DNA from: UBA4742 sp963734965
GTDB lineage: Bacteria; Actinomycetota; Acidimicrobiia; Acidimicrobiales; Acidimicrobilacustridaceae
Assembly: GCA_963734965.1 (NCBI GenBank)
Contig: CAVTJK010000004.1
Coordinates: 1,426,001-1,490,000 of the forward strand
Length of the DNA: 64,000 nucleotides
Direction of reading: 5' to 3'
This document shows, piece after piece, positions 35,925-45,793 of this stretch (positions are counted from its first letter, which is position 1; each line of letters begins with the position of its first letter). Below the pieces are notes generated by a model. It saw only the letters and a program-made list of their open reading frames with translations. It did no database searches and was not told where the DNA came from. The translations under genes were made by a program, and so were the position numbers.

Positions 35925-36806
35925 TCAGGCGGTGGCGGTCACGCTGCGGATGGCTCGTTCGACGGCGATCAAGGCCAGCGTGCGGACCAGGTCAGCCGGC
36001 GCCTCGACCGGTCCGGTGGCCGCCGCGACGAGCGCGTCCCCATCGGCCGAGGTGTGGGGTGGAAAGATCGCCCGCGCCAACCCGTCGTGGCCGCCTTGGG
36101 CCACCAGCAGGCAGCCGACCTTGTCGAGGCGAGCATTGGTGGCCACCACACCGATCACGGTGTTGCCGGCGCCTGTCGTCATCGCCGCGCCCGCGGCGCC
36201 CGTGGCCCGCAGGGCCGAGAGGTCGACATCGCCGGCGCTGGCGGTGCCGTCGTCGATCGACCCCGCCGGGTTCACGGCGACGAGGGCCGAGACGATCAGG
36301 TCGGCGTCGACCACGGTGGCAACGCCCAGGCCGCCCCGCCGGCGCGCCTCGGGCCCCTTCCAGGCTCCGACCGTGGCGCCCGTCGCCGCGCCGACCGGCC
36401 CGATCTCGAACGGGCCCGCGGTGGCGGCGACACAGGCCGCCCGGCCCTGCTCGGCGCCCGGGCGCACGGCGGGGTCCCCCTCGCCCAGGTCGTACAGGGC
36501 CAGGCCGATGACGATGGGCACCACGCCCGCCGGGGTGGGGAAGCCGATGCCTTCGCCTTCGAGCACGCTCATCACGCCGTCGGCGGCGGCCAACCCGAAC
36601 GCCGATCCGCCCGACAGCACGACGGCGTCGAGCCGGTTCACCTTTCGGTGCGGCGCGAGCAGGTCGAGCTCGCGGGTCGCCGGCGCGCCGCCTCGCACCT
36701 CGGCCGAGGCCACGGTGCCCTCGGGGAACCGGATCACCGTGCAGCCGGTCCGCGCCACCGCGTCGGTCCAGTGCCCCACGCGGATCCCGGCGATGTCGGT
36801 GATCAC
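35925..36806 (-). CDS. P1 family peptidase (DmpA-type L-aminopeptidase/D-esterase)
   Basis: A 293-residue Ntn-like S58 family protein. VITDIAGIRVGHWTDAVART starts it and SGGSAFGLAAADGVMSVLEG is the oxyanion/substrate segment. The autoproteolysis region reads AMTTGAGNTVIGVVATNA, where cleavage before the Thr (N-T) would create the catalytic N-terminal nucleophile. Family members release N-terminal residues, and some act on D-Ala esters or amides. GTG at 36806 overlaps the alr stop as GTGA, so the two are translationally coupled, suggesting a link to D-Ala metabolism (inference). The substrate here is not known. Confidence 0.8.
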   Translation of the reverse strand: MITDIAGIRVGHWTDAVARTGCTVIRFPEGTVASAEVRGGAPATRELDLLAPHRKVNRLDAVVLSGGSAFGLAAADGVMSVLEGEGIGFPTPAGVVPIVIGLALYDLGEGDPAVRPGAEQGRAACVAATAGPFEIGPVGAATGATVGAWKGPEARRRGGLGVATVVDADLIVSALVAVNPAGSIDDGTASAGDVDLSALRATGAAGAAMTTGAGNTVIGVVATNARLDKVGCLLVAQGGHDGLARAIFPPHTSADGDALVAAATGPVEAPADLVRTLALIAVERAIRSVTATA

Positions 36807-37942
36807 CCCGACGCCTGGTCCTCGACGCCGCCCGAGCGGTAGTAGTGGCGCGGCACCCGGGCCCCGATGCCGCACACGATCTCGTAGGCGATCGTGTCGA
36901 GGCGATCGGCCCACTCCTGGGCGGTGATGTGCTCGTCGCCCTGGGATCCGATGAGGACCACCTCGTCGCCGACCCCGACCGCGTCGTCGCCGCAGTCGAC
37001 CATCAGCTGGTCCATCGTGATGGCGCCGACGATGCGACGGCGGCGGCCGCCGACGAGCACTTCGCCGCCGGTGAACGACAGCCGCCGAGCCACCCCGTCG
37101 GCGTAGCCGATCGGCACGGTCGCGACGGTCGCGCGTCGATCGAACTCGTGCGCCTGACCGTAGGAGATCCGCTCGCCGGCTTCGACCCGCTTGACCATCG
37201 CCACCTCGGCCCGCAGGCTCAGCGCCGGGGTCAACGCCACGCGGTCGGCCAAGCTCGGCGCGGGCGCGATGCCGTACAGCGCGATGCCGACACGGACCAG
37301 GTCGTAGCGGCTGCGAGGATGATCGAGGGTGGCGGCGCTGTTGGCGGCGTGGCGCAAGCGTGGGGCCAGCCCCAGGCGATCGAGATCGGCGGCCACCTCG
37401 TCGAAGCGATCGAGCTGCTCGTCGGTGAACGGGTTGGCCGGCTCGTCGGCGACGGCGCAGTGGGTCCAGAGCGCCTCGAACTCGAGGTTTGGGTCCTTGG
37501 AGATCTGCCCGGCCAGCCCGGCGATGTCGATCGGCGCGGCGCCCACCCGGTTCATCCCCGTGTTGACCTTGAGGTGCACGGCCGCCACGGTCCCCCGCCG
37601 GCGGGCGGCGGCGGCGATGGCGTCCAGCCCGCTCTCGGTGTACACGCTCAGGCGCAGATCGAACCGGACAGCTGCGTCGATGTCGCTCGGACGAGGTTGG
37701 GACAGCAACAGGATCGGCGCCTCGACCCCGGCGCGTCGCAGCACGGCGCCCTCCTCGACCAGCGCCACGCCGAGCCAGGTGGCGCCAGCGTCGAGGGCGG
37801 CCTGGCCGACGGCGATCCCACCGTGCCCGTAGCCGTCCGCCTTGACCACCGCGCACAGCTCGGCCGGCCCGGCGAGCTGGGCGAGGGCGCGCACGTTGGC
37901 GGCGACGGCATCCAGATCGACCTCAGCCCTCGTGGCGCGCAC
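36803..37942 (-). CDS. alr: Alanine racemase
   Basis: A 379-residue PLP enzyme making D-Ala for peptidoglycan. The PLP Lys lies in the start region ELCAVVKADGYGHGG, and the second catalytic Tyr region is RISYGQAHEFDRR, with VTIPIGYADG-like VATVPIGYADGVARRLS. LKVNTGMNRVGAAP and SAATLDHPRSRYDLVRVGIALYG are also canonical. The length is normal and no frameshift was seen. It lies 12 bp downstream of the CBS gene and is the upstream partner of the P1 peptidase through a GTGA overlap. Confidence 0.95.
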   Translation of the reverse strand: MRATRAEVDLDAVAANVRALAQLAGPAELCAVVKADGYGHGGIAVGQAALDAGATWLGVALVEEGAVLRRAGVEAPILLLSQPRPSDIDAAVRFDLRLSVYTESGLDAIAAAARRRGTVAAVHLKVNTGMNRVGAAPIDIAGLAGQISKDPNLEFEALWTHCAVADEPANPFTDEQLDRFDEVAADLDRLGLAPRLRHAANSAATLDHPRSRYDLVRVGIALYGIAPAPSLADRVALTPALSLRAEVAMVKRVEAGERISYGQAHEFDRRATVATVPIGYADGVARRLSFTGGEVLVGGRRRRIVGAITMDQLMVDCGDDAVGVGDEVVLIGSQGDEHITAQEWADRLDTIAYEIVCGIGARVPRHYYRSGGVEDQASG

Positions 37943-37954
37943 GGCTGAGCCGCG

Positions 37955-38452
37955 TCAGGCGTCGGGCCCGGGCGAATCCTCGCCGGTGCCCATGACGATG
38001 GCGCGCACGATGTCGCCGCGGGCGATGATCCCGACGAGCCCGTCGTGGTCGTCGACGACCGGCAGGCGCGAGACCTCGTTGTCATGCATGAGCGTGGCCG
38101 CGTCCTCGACCGACGCGTCGGGCGTCACCGTCGTCGGCTTGGCCGTCATGACCTCGCCCACCGACGCACCGAGGGCCTGGGCCAGCGACTCGTCGACGTC
38201 GTCGTGCTTGAACGGCCAGTTCACGTTGACGCCGAAGAAGTTGACGACCGTTGGGAAGTGGACCCGGGCCTCCTCGACGATGAGGTCGCCCGTCGACAGC
38301 ATCCCGACGACCTGGCCCTGGTCGTCGACGACCGGACCGGCGTCGACGCCCCGCTCGACGAGCTGCTGCATGGCCTCCTGGACGTTCTGCGCGGGAGCGA
38401 AGGTGACCACGTCGGTGGTCATCACCTCCCGCACGGGTAGGTCACGAAGCAT
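37955..38452 (-). CDS. CBS-domain pair protein
   Basis: A 165-residue protein with two CBS motifs in tandem: MLRDLPVREVMTTDVVTFAP with GPVVDDQGQVVGMLSTGDL (first) and VGEVMTAKPTTVTPDASVED with EVSRLPVVDDHDGLVGIIAR (second). CBS pairs bind adenosyl ligands such as AMP, ATP or SAM and act as energy sensors; the partner is not known. The loop between the two CBS units (EARVHFPTVVNFFGVNVNWP) is longer than usual and hydrophobic. It is placed between nnrD and alr, 12 bp before alr. Confidence 0.8.
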   Translation of the reverse strand: MLRDLPVREVMTTDVVTFAPAQNVQEAMQQLVERGVDAGPVVDDQGQVVGMLSTGDLIVEEARVHFPTVVNFFGVNVNWPFKHDDVDESLAQALGASVGEVMTAKPTTVTPDASVEDAATLMHDNEVSRLPVVDDHDGLVGIIARGDIVRAIVMGTGEDSPGPDA

Positions 38453-38520
38453 CGGCTCTCCTGGAGATCTGGTCGGCTACAGGCAGGGACAGGCGGTACC
38501 GGCGCGAAGGGCGGTCGGTC

Positions 38521-39897
38521 TCAGGCTCGTCGGTGGCCGACCCGCTCGAGCACCTCGGGGAGGTTGGCGAGCAGGTCACCGGCCACCAAGCCGTCGGCCC
38601 AGCCTAGGACCGCGGCCTCACCGTGCAGGAACGCTCCGGCCGCCGCCGCCCGGAAGCCGTCGAGCCCCCGGGCGCAGAGGGCGGCGATGACGCCGGCCAG
38701 CACGTCGCCGGTGCCGGCCGTGGCCAGCCGGGCGTCGCCGTTGGCCACGACCAGGGCGCGCCCTGCGGGGTCGGCCACGACGGTCGGTCCGCCCTTGAGC
38801 AGCACGACGCAGCCGGTCCGGGCGGCGAGGGTTCGGGCGGCCGCCAGGCGATCCGGCCCGGGCGGAGAGCCGGCCAGGCGCTCGAACTCGCCGTCGTGGG
38901 GGGTGAGCACCACCGTGGCGCCACCGGCCTCGGCCACGCCCTCGACACCGGCGGGGCTGGCGGCCAGCGCCGTGAGGCCGTCCGCGTCCACCACGATCGC
39001 CAGGGCCGGCGCGGCGGCGACGACGGCGCGCACCTCGGCCATGGTGTCGGGATCGGTGCCGAGCCCGTTTCCGATCACGAGGGCGCCGAACCGGTCCAGG
39101 TCGGCCAGCACGGCCTCCGACCAACCGGCGGGCGGCACCTCGACCTGCACCACCTCGATCGGCAGGCTGCCTCCGGCCAGACCTCCCGGACTCGAGTGGC
39201 GCACGTAGCCGGCGCCGGCCCGCTGGGCCCCCCCGCTCGCCAACGCGGCGGCGCCGGCCATGCCCGGGCGGCCGGCCACGACCCAGACCGCGGACCGCCA
39301 CTTGTTGGTCACCGCCGGGCGCGCCGGCAGCCATCCCGCCACATCGGTCGACTCGACCAAGCTGGCGGTGGCGGCACTCACGTCGAGGCCGATGTCGGCC
39401 ACGACGACGTCGCCGGCTCGGCCGGCTCCCGGCTCGAACAGCAGGCCGGGCTTGAGGGCGGCGAAGGTGACCGTGGCCCGGGCCCTGGGCACGGTTCCGG
39501 CCACCGTGCCGGTGAGGCCGTCCACTCCGCTGGGGATGTCGACGGCGAGCACCGGGGTGGCGGCCGGGACGGCCGGCCACTCGTAGGCGCCCCGGAAGCC
39601 CGTGCCGTAGGCGGCGTCGATCACCAGATCGCAGGCGGCGATGAGGCCGGGGGCGGCGGCTTCGACGATCTGGACCGACACGCCCCGTCGACGCAGCCGT
39701 CGGGCGGCGTCGCGTCCGTCGTTGCCGTTGTTGCCCTTGCCGGCCACCACGACGACTCGCCGTCCGTAGGTCCCGCCCAACAGACCGACGGCCGTGCGGG
39801 CCACCGCTGCGCCGGCTCGGCCGATGAGCACGTCGACGGGTTCGGGCGCGGCCCGGTCGACCTCGGCCATCTCGCCCGGGGTCAGGATCGGGATCAC
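38521..39897 (-). CDS. nnrD: Bifunctional NAD(P)HX epimerase/dehydratase
   Basis: A 458-residue fusion of the NnrE epimerase and NnrD ADP-dependent dehydratase, repairing hydrated NADH/NADPH. The epimerase half has VVVVAGKGNNGNDGRDAARR and VLAVDIPSGVDGL. The dehydratase half (residues about 200-458) has GALVIGNGLGTDPDTM, VVLTPHDGEFERLAG and ATAGTGDVLAGVIAALCARG. The GTG start at 39897 overlaps the stop of acpS (GTGA). The usual actinobacterial name for this fusion is nnrD/nnr. No frameshift seen. Confidence 0.92.
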   Translation of the reverse strand: MIPILTPGEMAEVDRAAPEPVDVLIGRAGAAVARTAVGLLGGTYGRRVVVVAGKGNNGNDGRDAARRLRRRGVSVQIVEAAAPGLIAACDLVIDAAYGTGFRGAYEWPAVPAATPVLAVDIPSGVDGLTGTVAGTVPRARATVTFAALKPGLLFEPGAGRAGDVVVADIGLDVSAATASLVESTDVAGWLPARPAVTNKWRSAVWVVAGRPGMAGAAALASGGAQRAGAGYVRHSSPGGLAGGSLPIEVVQVEVPPAGWSEAVLADLDRFGALVIGNGLGTDPDTMAEVRAVVAAAPALAIVVDADGLTALAASPAGVEGVAEAGGATVVLTPHDGEFERLAGSPPGPDRLAAARTLAARTGCVVLLKGGPTVVADPAGRALVVANGDARLATAGTGDVLAGVIAALCARGLDGFRAAAAGAFLHGEAAVLGWADGLVAGDLLANLPEVLERVGHRRA

Positions 39898-40379
39898 CGA
39901 TCGGGACTCCGCGGCGACAGCTGGCGCATCAACACCGGGTTGGCGACGGCTCGACGAACGATTCGCTGGGTCACCTCGGCGGACGGGTCCTCGGCGTCCG
40001 AGCCGGCGTCGTCGCCGAGGGCGACGACCACGGCCTGGGCCAGGTGGTCGGTGTGGCTCATCGTGATCAGCCAGCGCGTCACACCCTGATCCGCGGCCCG
40101 CGCCGCGGCCTCGCCGTGCAGGGCCAGCTCGGGTGCGCCCGACTCGAGCCGGATCACCTCGACCTCGCGGAATCGGACCTGGCCGAGCCCGAGGCCCAGC
40201 GCCTTCATGGCCGCCTCCTTCGCCGCGAAGCGGGCGCCGAAGCGCTGCGTCGGATCGCGGTGGGCTCCGGCGTAGGCCTGCTCGTCGTCGGTGAAGAGTC
40301 GCTCGACGATCCCCGGCGTGCGCCCGAGCACCAGCCGAAAACGGTCGAGGTCGACCAGGTCGGTCCCGATGCCGATCAT
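39894..40379 (-). CDS. acpS: Holo-[acyl-carrier-protein] synthase
   Basis: A 4'-phosphopantetheinyl transferase that converts apo-ACP to holo-ACP. ATG at 40379 starts MIGIGTDLVDLDRFRLVL with the Mg-binding Asp, and RFAAKEAAMKALGLGLGQ has the conserved Lys-Glu. The C-terminal half has WLITMSHTDHLAQAVVVALG, after which there is an unusual acidic and Arg-rich tail of about 45 residues, so the protein (161 aa) is longer than the normal 120-130. The GTG of nnrD overlaps its stop. The upstream neighbour is the GlmS-like gene. Confidence 0.9.
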   Translation of the reverse strand: MIGIGTDLVDLDRFRLVLGRTPGIVERLFTDDEQAYAGAHRDPTQRFGARFAAKEAAMKALGLGLGQVRFREVEVIRLESGAPELALHGEAAARAADQGVTRWLITMSHTDHLAQAVVVALGDDAGSDAEDPSAEVTQRIVRRAVANPVLMRQLSPRSPDR

Positions 40380-40469
40380 CTCGCTCCGGCCACCGGTGCG
40401 ACGACCCATCTCGCCCCGTCGCGGGGGGATCCGGTCGCCGGGAGCCCGGAGCCCACGGCGCGGGCTGGG

Positions 40470-43400
40470 TCACGGGGCTCCGGCGCGCCAGCGGTCGGCC
40501 AGGATGTTGACGGGCTCGGTGAGCAGGTCGATGACCGACAGATCACCGAGCAGGTCGTCGCGGAACGTCGGCTCGGTCTCGGTGACCGCGTCCTTGAGCG
40601 CCGAGAAGCGACCTTGGTAGCCCGACAGGACCGAACGCATGGTGGCCGGGGGCAGGTGATCCTCGAATCGCAGGTGGAGCAGGGTCAGCCCTGTCGCCTG
40701 CTTGTCCTTGACCTCGGGCACGATCACCAGCGTGCGTCCGTCGCGGCGCCCGCGCGCCACGGTCACGAGCCGCTGGGTGGCGACGCGGTGCTTGGTACCG
40801 ACCAGTTCGGGCTTGGTCTCGGTGCGGCTCACCAACTCGCGCGAGATGCCGCCGCGATCGACCACGACGACGCTGGCCGGCTCGTGCTCGTCGTCGACGC
40901 GGCCCTCGATTCGGTAGCGCGTGTAGCCCAGCACCTCGACGACGGCTGGGTCGAGCGTGGCCAGCGCCCGCAGCGAACCGTACGTCAGCTGGTCGCGGGC
41001 CACCCCTGTGGCCAGCACCGCCGCCACCAGCGGCACCTGGAGCAGGCTCTCGTCGCTGCGCGAGATCCCAACCGTCACCGTCTTGGCCTGGTGCTTGATG
41101 GCGTCGACGGGCCGGGTGAGCTCCTCGATGGCCCGCGTGAGCGACGCCGTGAGGTCCTCGACCACGACGCTCGGCGTCGCCACCTTGCCGTGCTCGACCT
41201 GGTAGGACTCGAGCGGCAGCACGCCGAGGGCGTACCGCAGCTGCGAGCTCAGGCGCACGGCCGTGCTGGCCTCGAGATGGCCGTCGTAGTCACCGGTGCG
41301 CAACACGTCGAAGAAGCGACCCACGACCGGTTCGAGCATCGGTCGCAGCCGGTCGAGCAGATCGACGCCGTCGTCGAGCGCCGCCGACGCCGTGACCTCG
41401 ATGGCGGCCCGGGCCTCGCGAAGCGGTCGGGCCTGGGCGTCGATGGCCAAGGCTGCCTCGTAGCTGAAGAGGTGTCCGGCCATGGCGGCCAGGACGAAGG
41501 CCAGGCTCGGATGGGTGGCCGGCACGACCACCGCCTGCATGGCCGCCGAGAACCGCTCCTCGCCCTCGGTGGCGATGACGATCGGGGCCGCCTTGTGGGC
41601 CCGGTAGATGGCGATCTCCTTGGCCACGTCGTCGGCCGTCGACCCGCTCAGACCGGCCGCGCACACGAGGATCATCGGCTCCGACGACAGGTCGATGTGC
41701 TTCTTGTCCTCGGTCGCATCGCAGGCGATCGACTTGTAGCAGAGCTCGGACAGCTTGATCCGGACCTCGTTGGCAGCCATCCGGTTGGGCCCGTTGCCGA
41801 CGACGGCCCAGTAGCGCCGGCTCGGCGCGAACCGGCCGGCGGCCTCGGCCAGCGCCGGTCGCAACGCCAGGGTTCGGGTCATGAGCTCGGGCAGCTCTCG
41901 CAGGGCGGCGAGCACCTCGGCCCGGGGGAAGTCGGGGGCGCGACCGACCTCGTCGGCGATGGCGATGCCCAACAAGAAGCCGGCCGCCACCTGGGCGTAG
42001 AACGCCTTGGTCGATGCGACGCTCATCTCGACGTCGCGCCCGTCCGAGGTGAACAGCACGCCGTCGGCCTTGTCGGTGAGATCGCTGTTGCGACGGTTGA
42101 CGATCGCGATCACGTGTGCACCTCGCGCCCGGACCAGGTCGACCGTGCGGTTGGTGTCGGTCGTCGTGCCCGACTGGCTGATGGCGATCAGGAGGGTGTC
42201 GGACATGTCGGCCAGCAGGTCGAAACCCGACAGCTCGGTGGCCAGCATGGCCCGCACCTGCAGGGTCTCGGCGGCGACAGCAGCGCCGAGCACGGCGGCC
42301 AGGCTCTGGCCGGCAACCGCCGCTGTGCCCTGGCCGATGACGAAGACGCGACGGATGCGCCGGGACCGCAGTGCCGTTCGCAGGTCGGCCGGCAACGCCT
42401 CTTCCCCCAGGACCACACCCAGCTCGCCGTCGGTGTCGACCAGCTTGCCCCGCAACGTCTTGCGGAACGACACCGGTGCCTCGGAGATCTCCTTGAGCAG
42501 GTAATGGGGGGCGTCGCCCCGATCGATGTCCCTGGTCGTGATGTGGGCCGTGGCCAGCTCGGTGTCGGCGACCGGCAGCGGCGTGCCGTCATATCCCAAC
42601 CGCTCTATCCCGGCGATCGTGCCGGCGGCGTCGCCGTGCAGGCGCACGATCTGGCCTCGCGTCCCGCTCGGATTGTCCGGATCGGAGGGCGTCTCGCCGT
42701 CGAGGCGGAGGTAGCGATCGGTGTCCTCGACGACCCCGTAGGGCTCGGAGGCCACGACGAAGCAGTCCTCGGCCAGGCCGACGTAGAGGGCCTGACCGCT
42801 GCCCCGCAGAGCCAGCAGCACATCGCCCGGCTCGTCGGCCGAGCTGGCGCCGATGGCGACCGAGCCTTCGAGGACGTCGACGCAGCGCCGGAACGACTCG
42901 GTCAGGCCCGACCCACCGGCCAGTGGCGCGAGACGAGGGTCGGGATCACCTTGGCGTCGGTCGTGATCTCGGGCGGGATGCGCAGGGCTTCGGTGGCCTT
43001 GAGATCGGCGAAGTTGTCGACGTCGCCGTTGAGGACGGCGGTCAGGTAGTGGTGCGGGGCCGTCTCGGCGTCGGGGTCGCCGTTGGATCCTGACTCCGAC
43101 CACTCGATCCCGATCTCCTCGGAGTTGAGCGGGTGGGCGTTGGGCTGGGAGATGATGCCGACGCTGGCCCAACGGGTGTGGGCCAACACGACGGCCTCGG
43201 CCGTCGGTGCCGACAGCGCCCGCCTCAGCAAGGTGTCGTCGCTGATGGCGTCGCGCAGCGCCCTGGTGTTGTCACCCAGCTCGCCGATCTCGGCCGCCGC
43301 CTTGTAGACGAAGCCGAGCTGTCCGTCGCCGACGCGCACCGATCCCGAGGCGAACAGCGGATCGGCACTCCGCCGGGCCAACTCGGACGCCACGGCGCTC

Positions 43401-43975
43401 GACGTCAGATCGAGGCCATGGCCGCGCACGAGCACGTGCAGACCGGCCGAATCGCGACCGCGGACCTCGAGGCGATCGAGCGCCGACAGGGCCTGCTGGA
43501 TCGAGAGGTAGGCCGCCACCGCCGCGTCGCTCGTGTCGCGACCGACGAGCAACCGCACCTGCTGGGCGGTGCGGACCCGGTCCCGGTCGACTGCCCACAC
43601 CGCGTCCTTGAGCCGGACCAGCGCCGCGTTGAGCGCTTCGATCCCGCGACCGCCGTCGACGGCCAGCGCCTCGGCCCCGACCTGATCGACGTCGGTGTCG
43701 AGTTGGGTCACCCGGTCGGCGAGCTCGCGGGCGAGCAACACCACCTCGCCGAGCAGGGCCGGGTTCTGCACGAGGGCGGTCACGCCCGCCGCGCCGCGGA
43801 GTCGGCGGTCGACGTCGGCGATCTCGGCGGCCAGGGCGTCGAGGCGGCTCGGCGCCACCGTCACGTCGACGCCGCGCAGCTCGCTCAGCGCCTGCTCGAG
43901 GGGGGTGACCACCTCGGCGCTGGTCGGCTGGGCCCGATCGGTTGGCCGGCGGACGACGGCGATGATCCCGCACAT
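40470..43975 (-). CDS. Giant GlmS-like glutamine amidotransferase/SIS protein (one frameshift)
   Basis: Position and motifs point to glucosamine-6-phosphate synthase (glutamine + F6P to GlcN6P, feeding GlmM and UDP-GlcNAc), but the protein is about 1168 residues instead of 610-620. It starts MCGIIAVVRRP with the N-terminal Cys nucleophile. The RGRDSAG motif, normally near residue 30, lies at about 172, after an approximately 140-residue helical insertion. HTRW is at 266 and the NGD motif near 316. SIS1 has VIGQGTAAVAGQSLAAV, AISQSGTTTDTNRTVDL and SVASTKAFYAQ; SIS2 has VGNGPNRMAANEVRIKLSEL and ATEDKKHIDLS. About 300 further residues follow. The frame breaks near 42923 (one base missing around CACTGGCC), joining TLVSRH to LAGGSGLTE. 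It lies where mycobacterial glmS lies. Confidence 0.8.
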
Positions 43976-44158
43976 GGGAGCGCAGACCCTCCTCGGTCGA
44001 GATCCGGGCCGCCGCTCGGTCGGATCCGAGATCGGCGTCGTGGCCCGGTTGGGGGCGGGGACAGGTCGAGCCGCCCGGGGGCGGTCACGAATCCCCGAGT
44101 CTACGCCGTCGGGTCCTGTCGCGAGCCCGCTCGACTGGTAGGCGTGTAGCTTCTCGCC

Positions 44159-45772
44159 GTGGCCAAGGTCGCCGAGATGGCCGCAGCCGAGCCCACGTCG
44201 TCGCCGGCGCCGACCGGCGTCGAACCCCGCTCTCGCCGCGCCAGGCGGGGCTTCGGGGCCGCGATCGTGCTCATCGCCGTCGTCGCCGCGGTGATCCGGC
44301 TCGTCCCGGTGGCGAGCGGGTTGCCCTACGCGACCTACGTCGACGAGGGCCACTACCTCCACCCGGCCGCCCACATGGTCGCCAACCAGACGTGGCAGCC
44401 GGGCCACTTCCTCCACCCCTACGAGCATCCCCCGCTGCTCTATGAGGCCACGGCGGCGACGGCGGAGACGTTCCGGCTCTTCGGTGCGACCGGCGTGATG
44501 TCGGGCACGAGGACTACGGACCGAACCACGGACTACGACGTCATCGAGCCGTCATCGCTCATCCTGGGCGGGCGTCTGGTCGACGTCGTGTTCGCGGTCG
44601 GGACGGTCGTGGTGACCATGCTCCTGGGCGCCCGTCTCGTGGGCCGGCGCACCGCCGTGGTCGCAGGGCTGTTGGCGGCCGTGACCCCGGCGTTGGTCAG
44701 TCGCAGCTATATCGTGATCGTCGACACGCCCGCCACGTTCTTCGTCGCCCTCACCATCCTCCTGGCCGCCTACGCCGACTCCAAGCGTCGAGGGCTCACG
44801 TGCCTGGTGCTGGCTGGGGCGGCCGCCGGTCTGGCCTTCACGTCGAAGTACCCGTCCGGGGCGGTGTTCCTGGTCGTGGCCGTCGCCGCCCTGATGCCGC
44901 GCGACCTCTCGCTCGCCCGGCGTCTCGGACGCGTCGGCTGGGCGGCGCTGGCCGCCTTGGGTGCGGCCGTCGTGAGCATGCCCGGCCTCGTCTTCAGCAC
45001 GAGCCAGGTCTTGGACGACATCCGCTACGAGATGAACATCTACAAGGGCAAGACGACCCCAGGGGGCTACTGGCACCAGCTCATCAGCGCGCGCGAGATC
45101 GGGTGGGTCCTGTTCGGGCTCATGCTCGCCGGCCTCGTCGTCCTGTTGGTCATGCCGCGTTCGCGGCGCATCACCGTGGCCTGGCTCGTGTTCGCGATTC
45201 CCTTCGTGGGATGGCTCCTGACCCAGTCGTACCAGCCGTTCCGAAACGTGTTGCCACTGGTCCCGTTCCTCGTCCTCGCTGGGGCGACCCTGATCGATCG
45301 CGCCGTCGGGGCGGTGGCCGGCCGCTTCGCGCCCCACCCGCTGATCCGAGCCGGCGCCACGGGCGCGATCGCCGTGGCCGTCGCCGCGCTGGTCTTCTTC
45401 ACCGGCAGCCTCCCGTACATCCGCAATCAGGCCAACGTGGTCGACAGCCGAGTCCGCACGGTCGATTGGCTGAAGGAGCACGTGCAGCCGGGCCAGCGCG
45501 TCCTGATCGCCAAGGAGCTGGCCGTGCTGCCCACAGAGATGGCCAAGATCCCAGGACGGGTCACCGTCGCCTCCCAGCTGACCGAGGCCCACGTCGACCC
45601 CACCGGCTACGACTACGTCGTCGCCGCCCGGCTCGAGCCGACTCAGGAATCCTGGACGACGATCGAGACGGCGGCCGGCAAGCCGGTGGTTTCGAGGTTC
45701 GGCTTCTACTCCGGCGCGACCAGGGGCTTCCGGGGCAACTATCAGAACATCCGGGTCTTCCAGAACCGTTGA
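44159..45772 (+). CDS. GT-C membrane glycosyltransferase (GT39/ArnT-like)
   Basis: A 537-residue polytopic protein with a basic N-terminal tail (RSRRARRGF), about 11 transmembrane segments such as AIVLIAVVAAVIRLVPVASG and VVVTMLLGARLVGRRTAVVA, and the extracytoplasmic catalytic-loop motif TYVDEGHYLHPAA (Asp62-Glu63) typical of dolichol/polyprenyl-phosphate-sugar glycosyltransferases of the PMT/ArnT/GT-83 superfamily. WTTIETAAGKPVVSRFGFYSG near the C-terminus lies in a periplasmic domain. It should transfer a sugar from a polyprenyl-phosphate donor to a wall or lipid acceptor; the donor and acceptor are unknown. The start is GTG at 44159, with weak ribosome-binding support. It is divergent from the GlmS-like gene (183 bp). 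Confidence 0.72.
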   Translation: MAKVAEMAAAEPTSSPAPTGVEPRSRRARRGFGAAIVLIAVVAAVIRLVPVASGLPYATYVDEGHYLHPAAHMVANQTWQPGHFLHPYEHPPLLYEATAATAETFRLFGATGVMSGTRTTDRTTDYDVIEPSSLILGGRLVDVVFAVGTVVVTMLLGARLVGRRTAVVAGLLAAVTPALVSRSYIVIVDTPATFFVALTILLAAYADSKRRGLTCLVLAGAAAGLAFTSKYPSGAVFLVVAVAALMPRDLSLARRLGRVGWAALAALGAAVVSMPGLVFSTSQVLDDIRYEMNIYKGKTTPGGYWHQLISAREIGWVLFGLMLAGLVVLLVMPRSRRITVAWLVFAIPFVGWLLTQSYQPFRNVLPLVPFLVLAGATLIDRAVGAVAGRFAPHPLIRAGATGAIAVAVAALVFFTGSLPYIRNQANVVDSRVRTVDWLKEHVQPGQRVLIAKELAVLPTEMAKIPGRVTVASQLTEAHVDPTGYDYVVAARLEPTQESWTTIETAAGKPVVSRFGFYSGATRGFRGNYQNIRVFQNR

Positions 45773-45793
45773 GCGCCGTCTCGCCGCTTCGAG

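Noticed and set aside
40044..43049. 1001-codon plus-strand open frame
   Set aside because: Antisense to the GlmS-like protein and acpS, whose motifs are clear; composition (His/Arg/Gly/Asp) is that of a mirror frame in a codon-biased gene.
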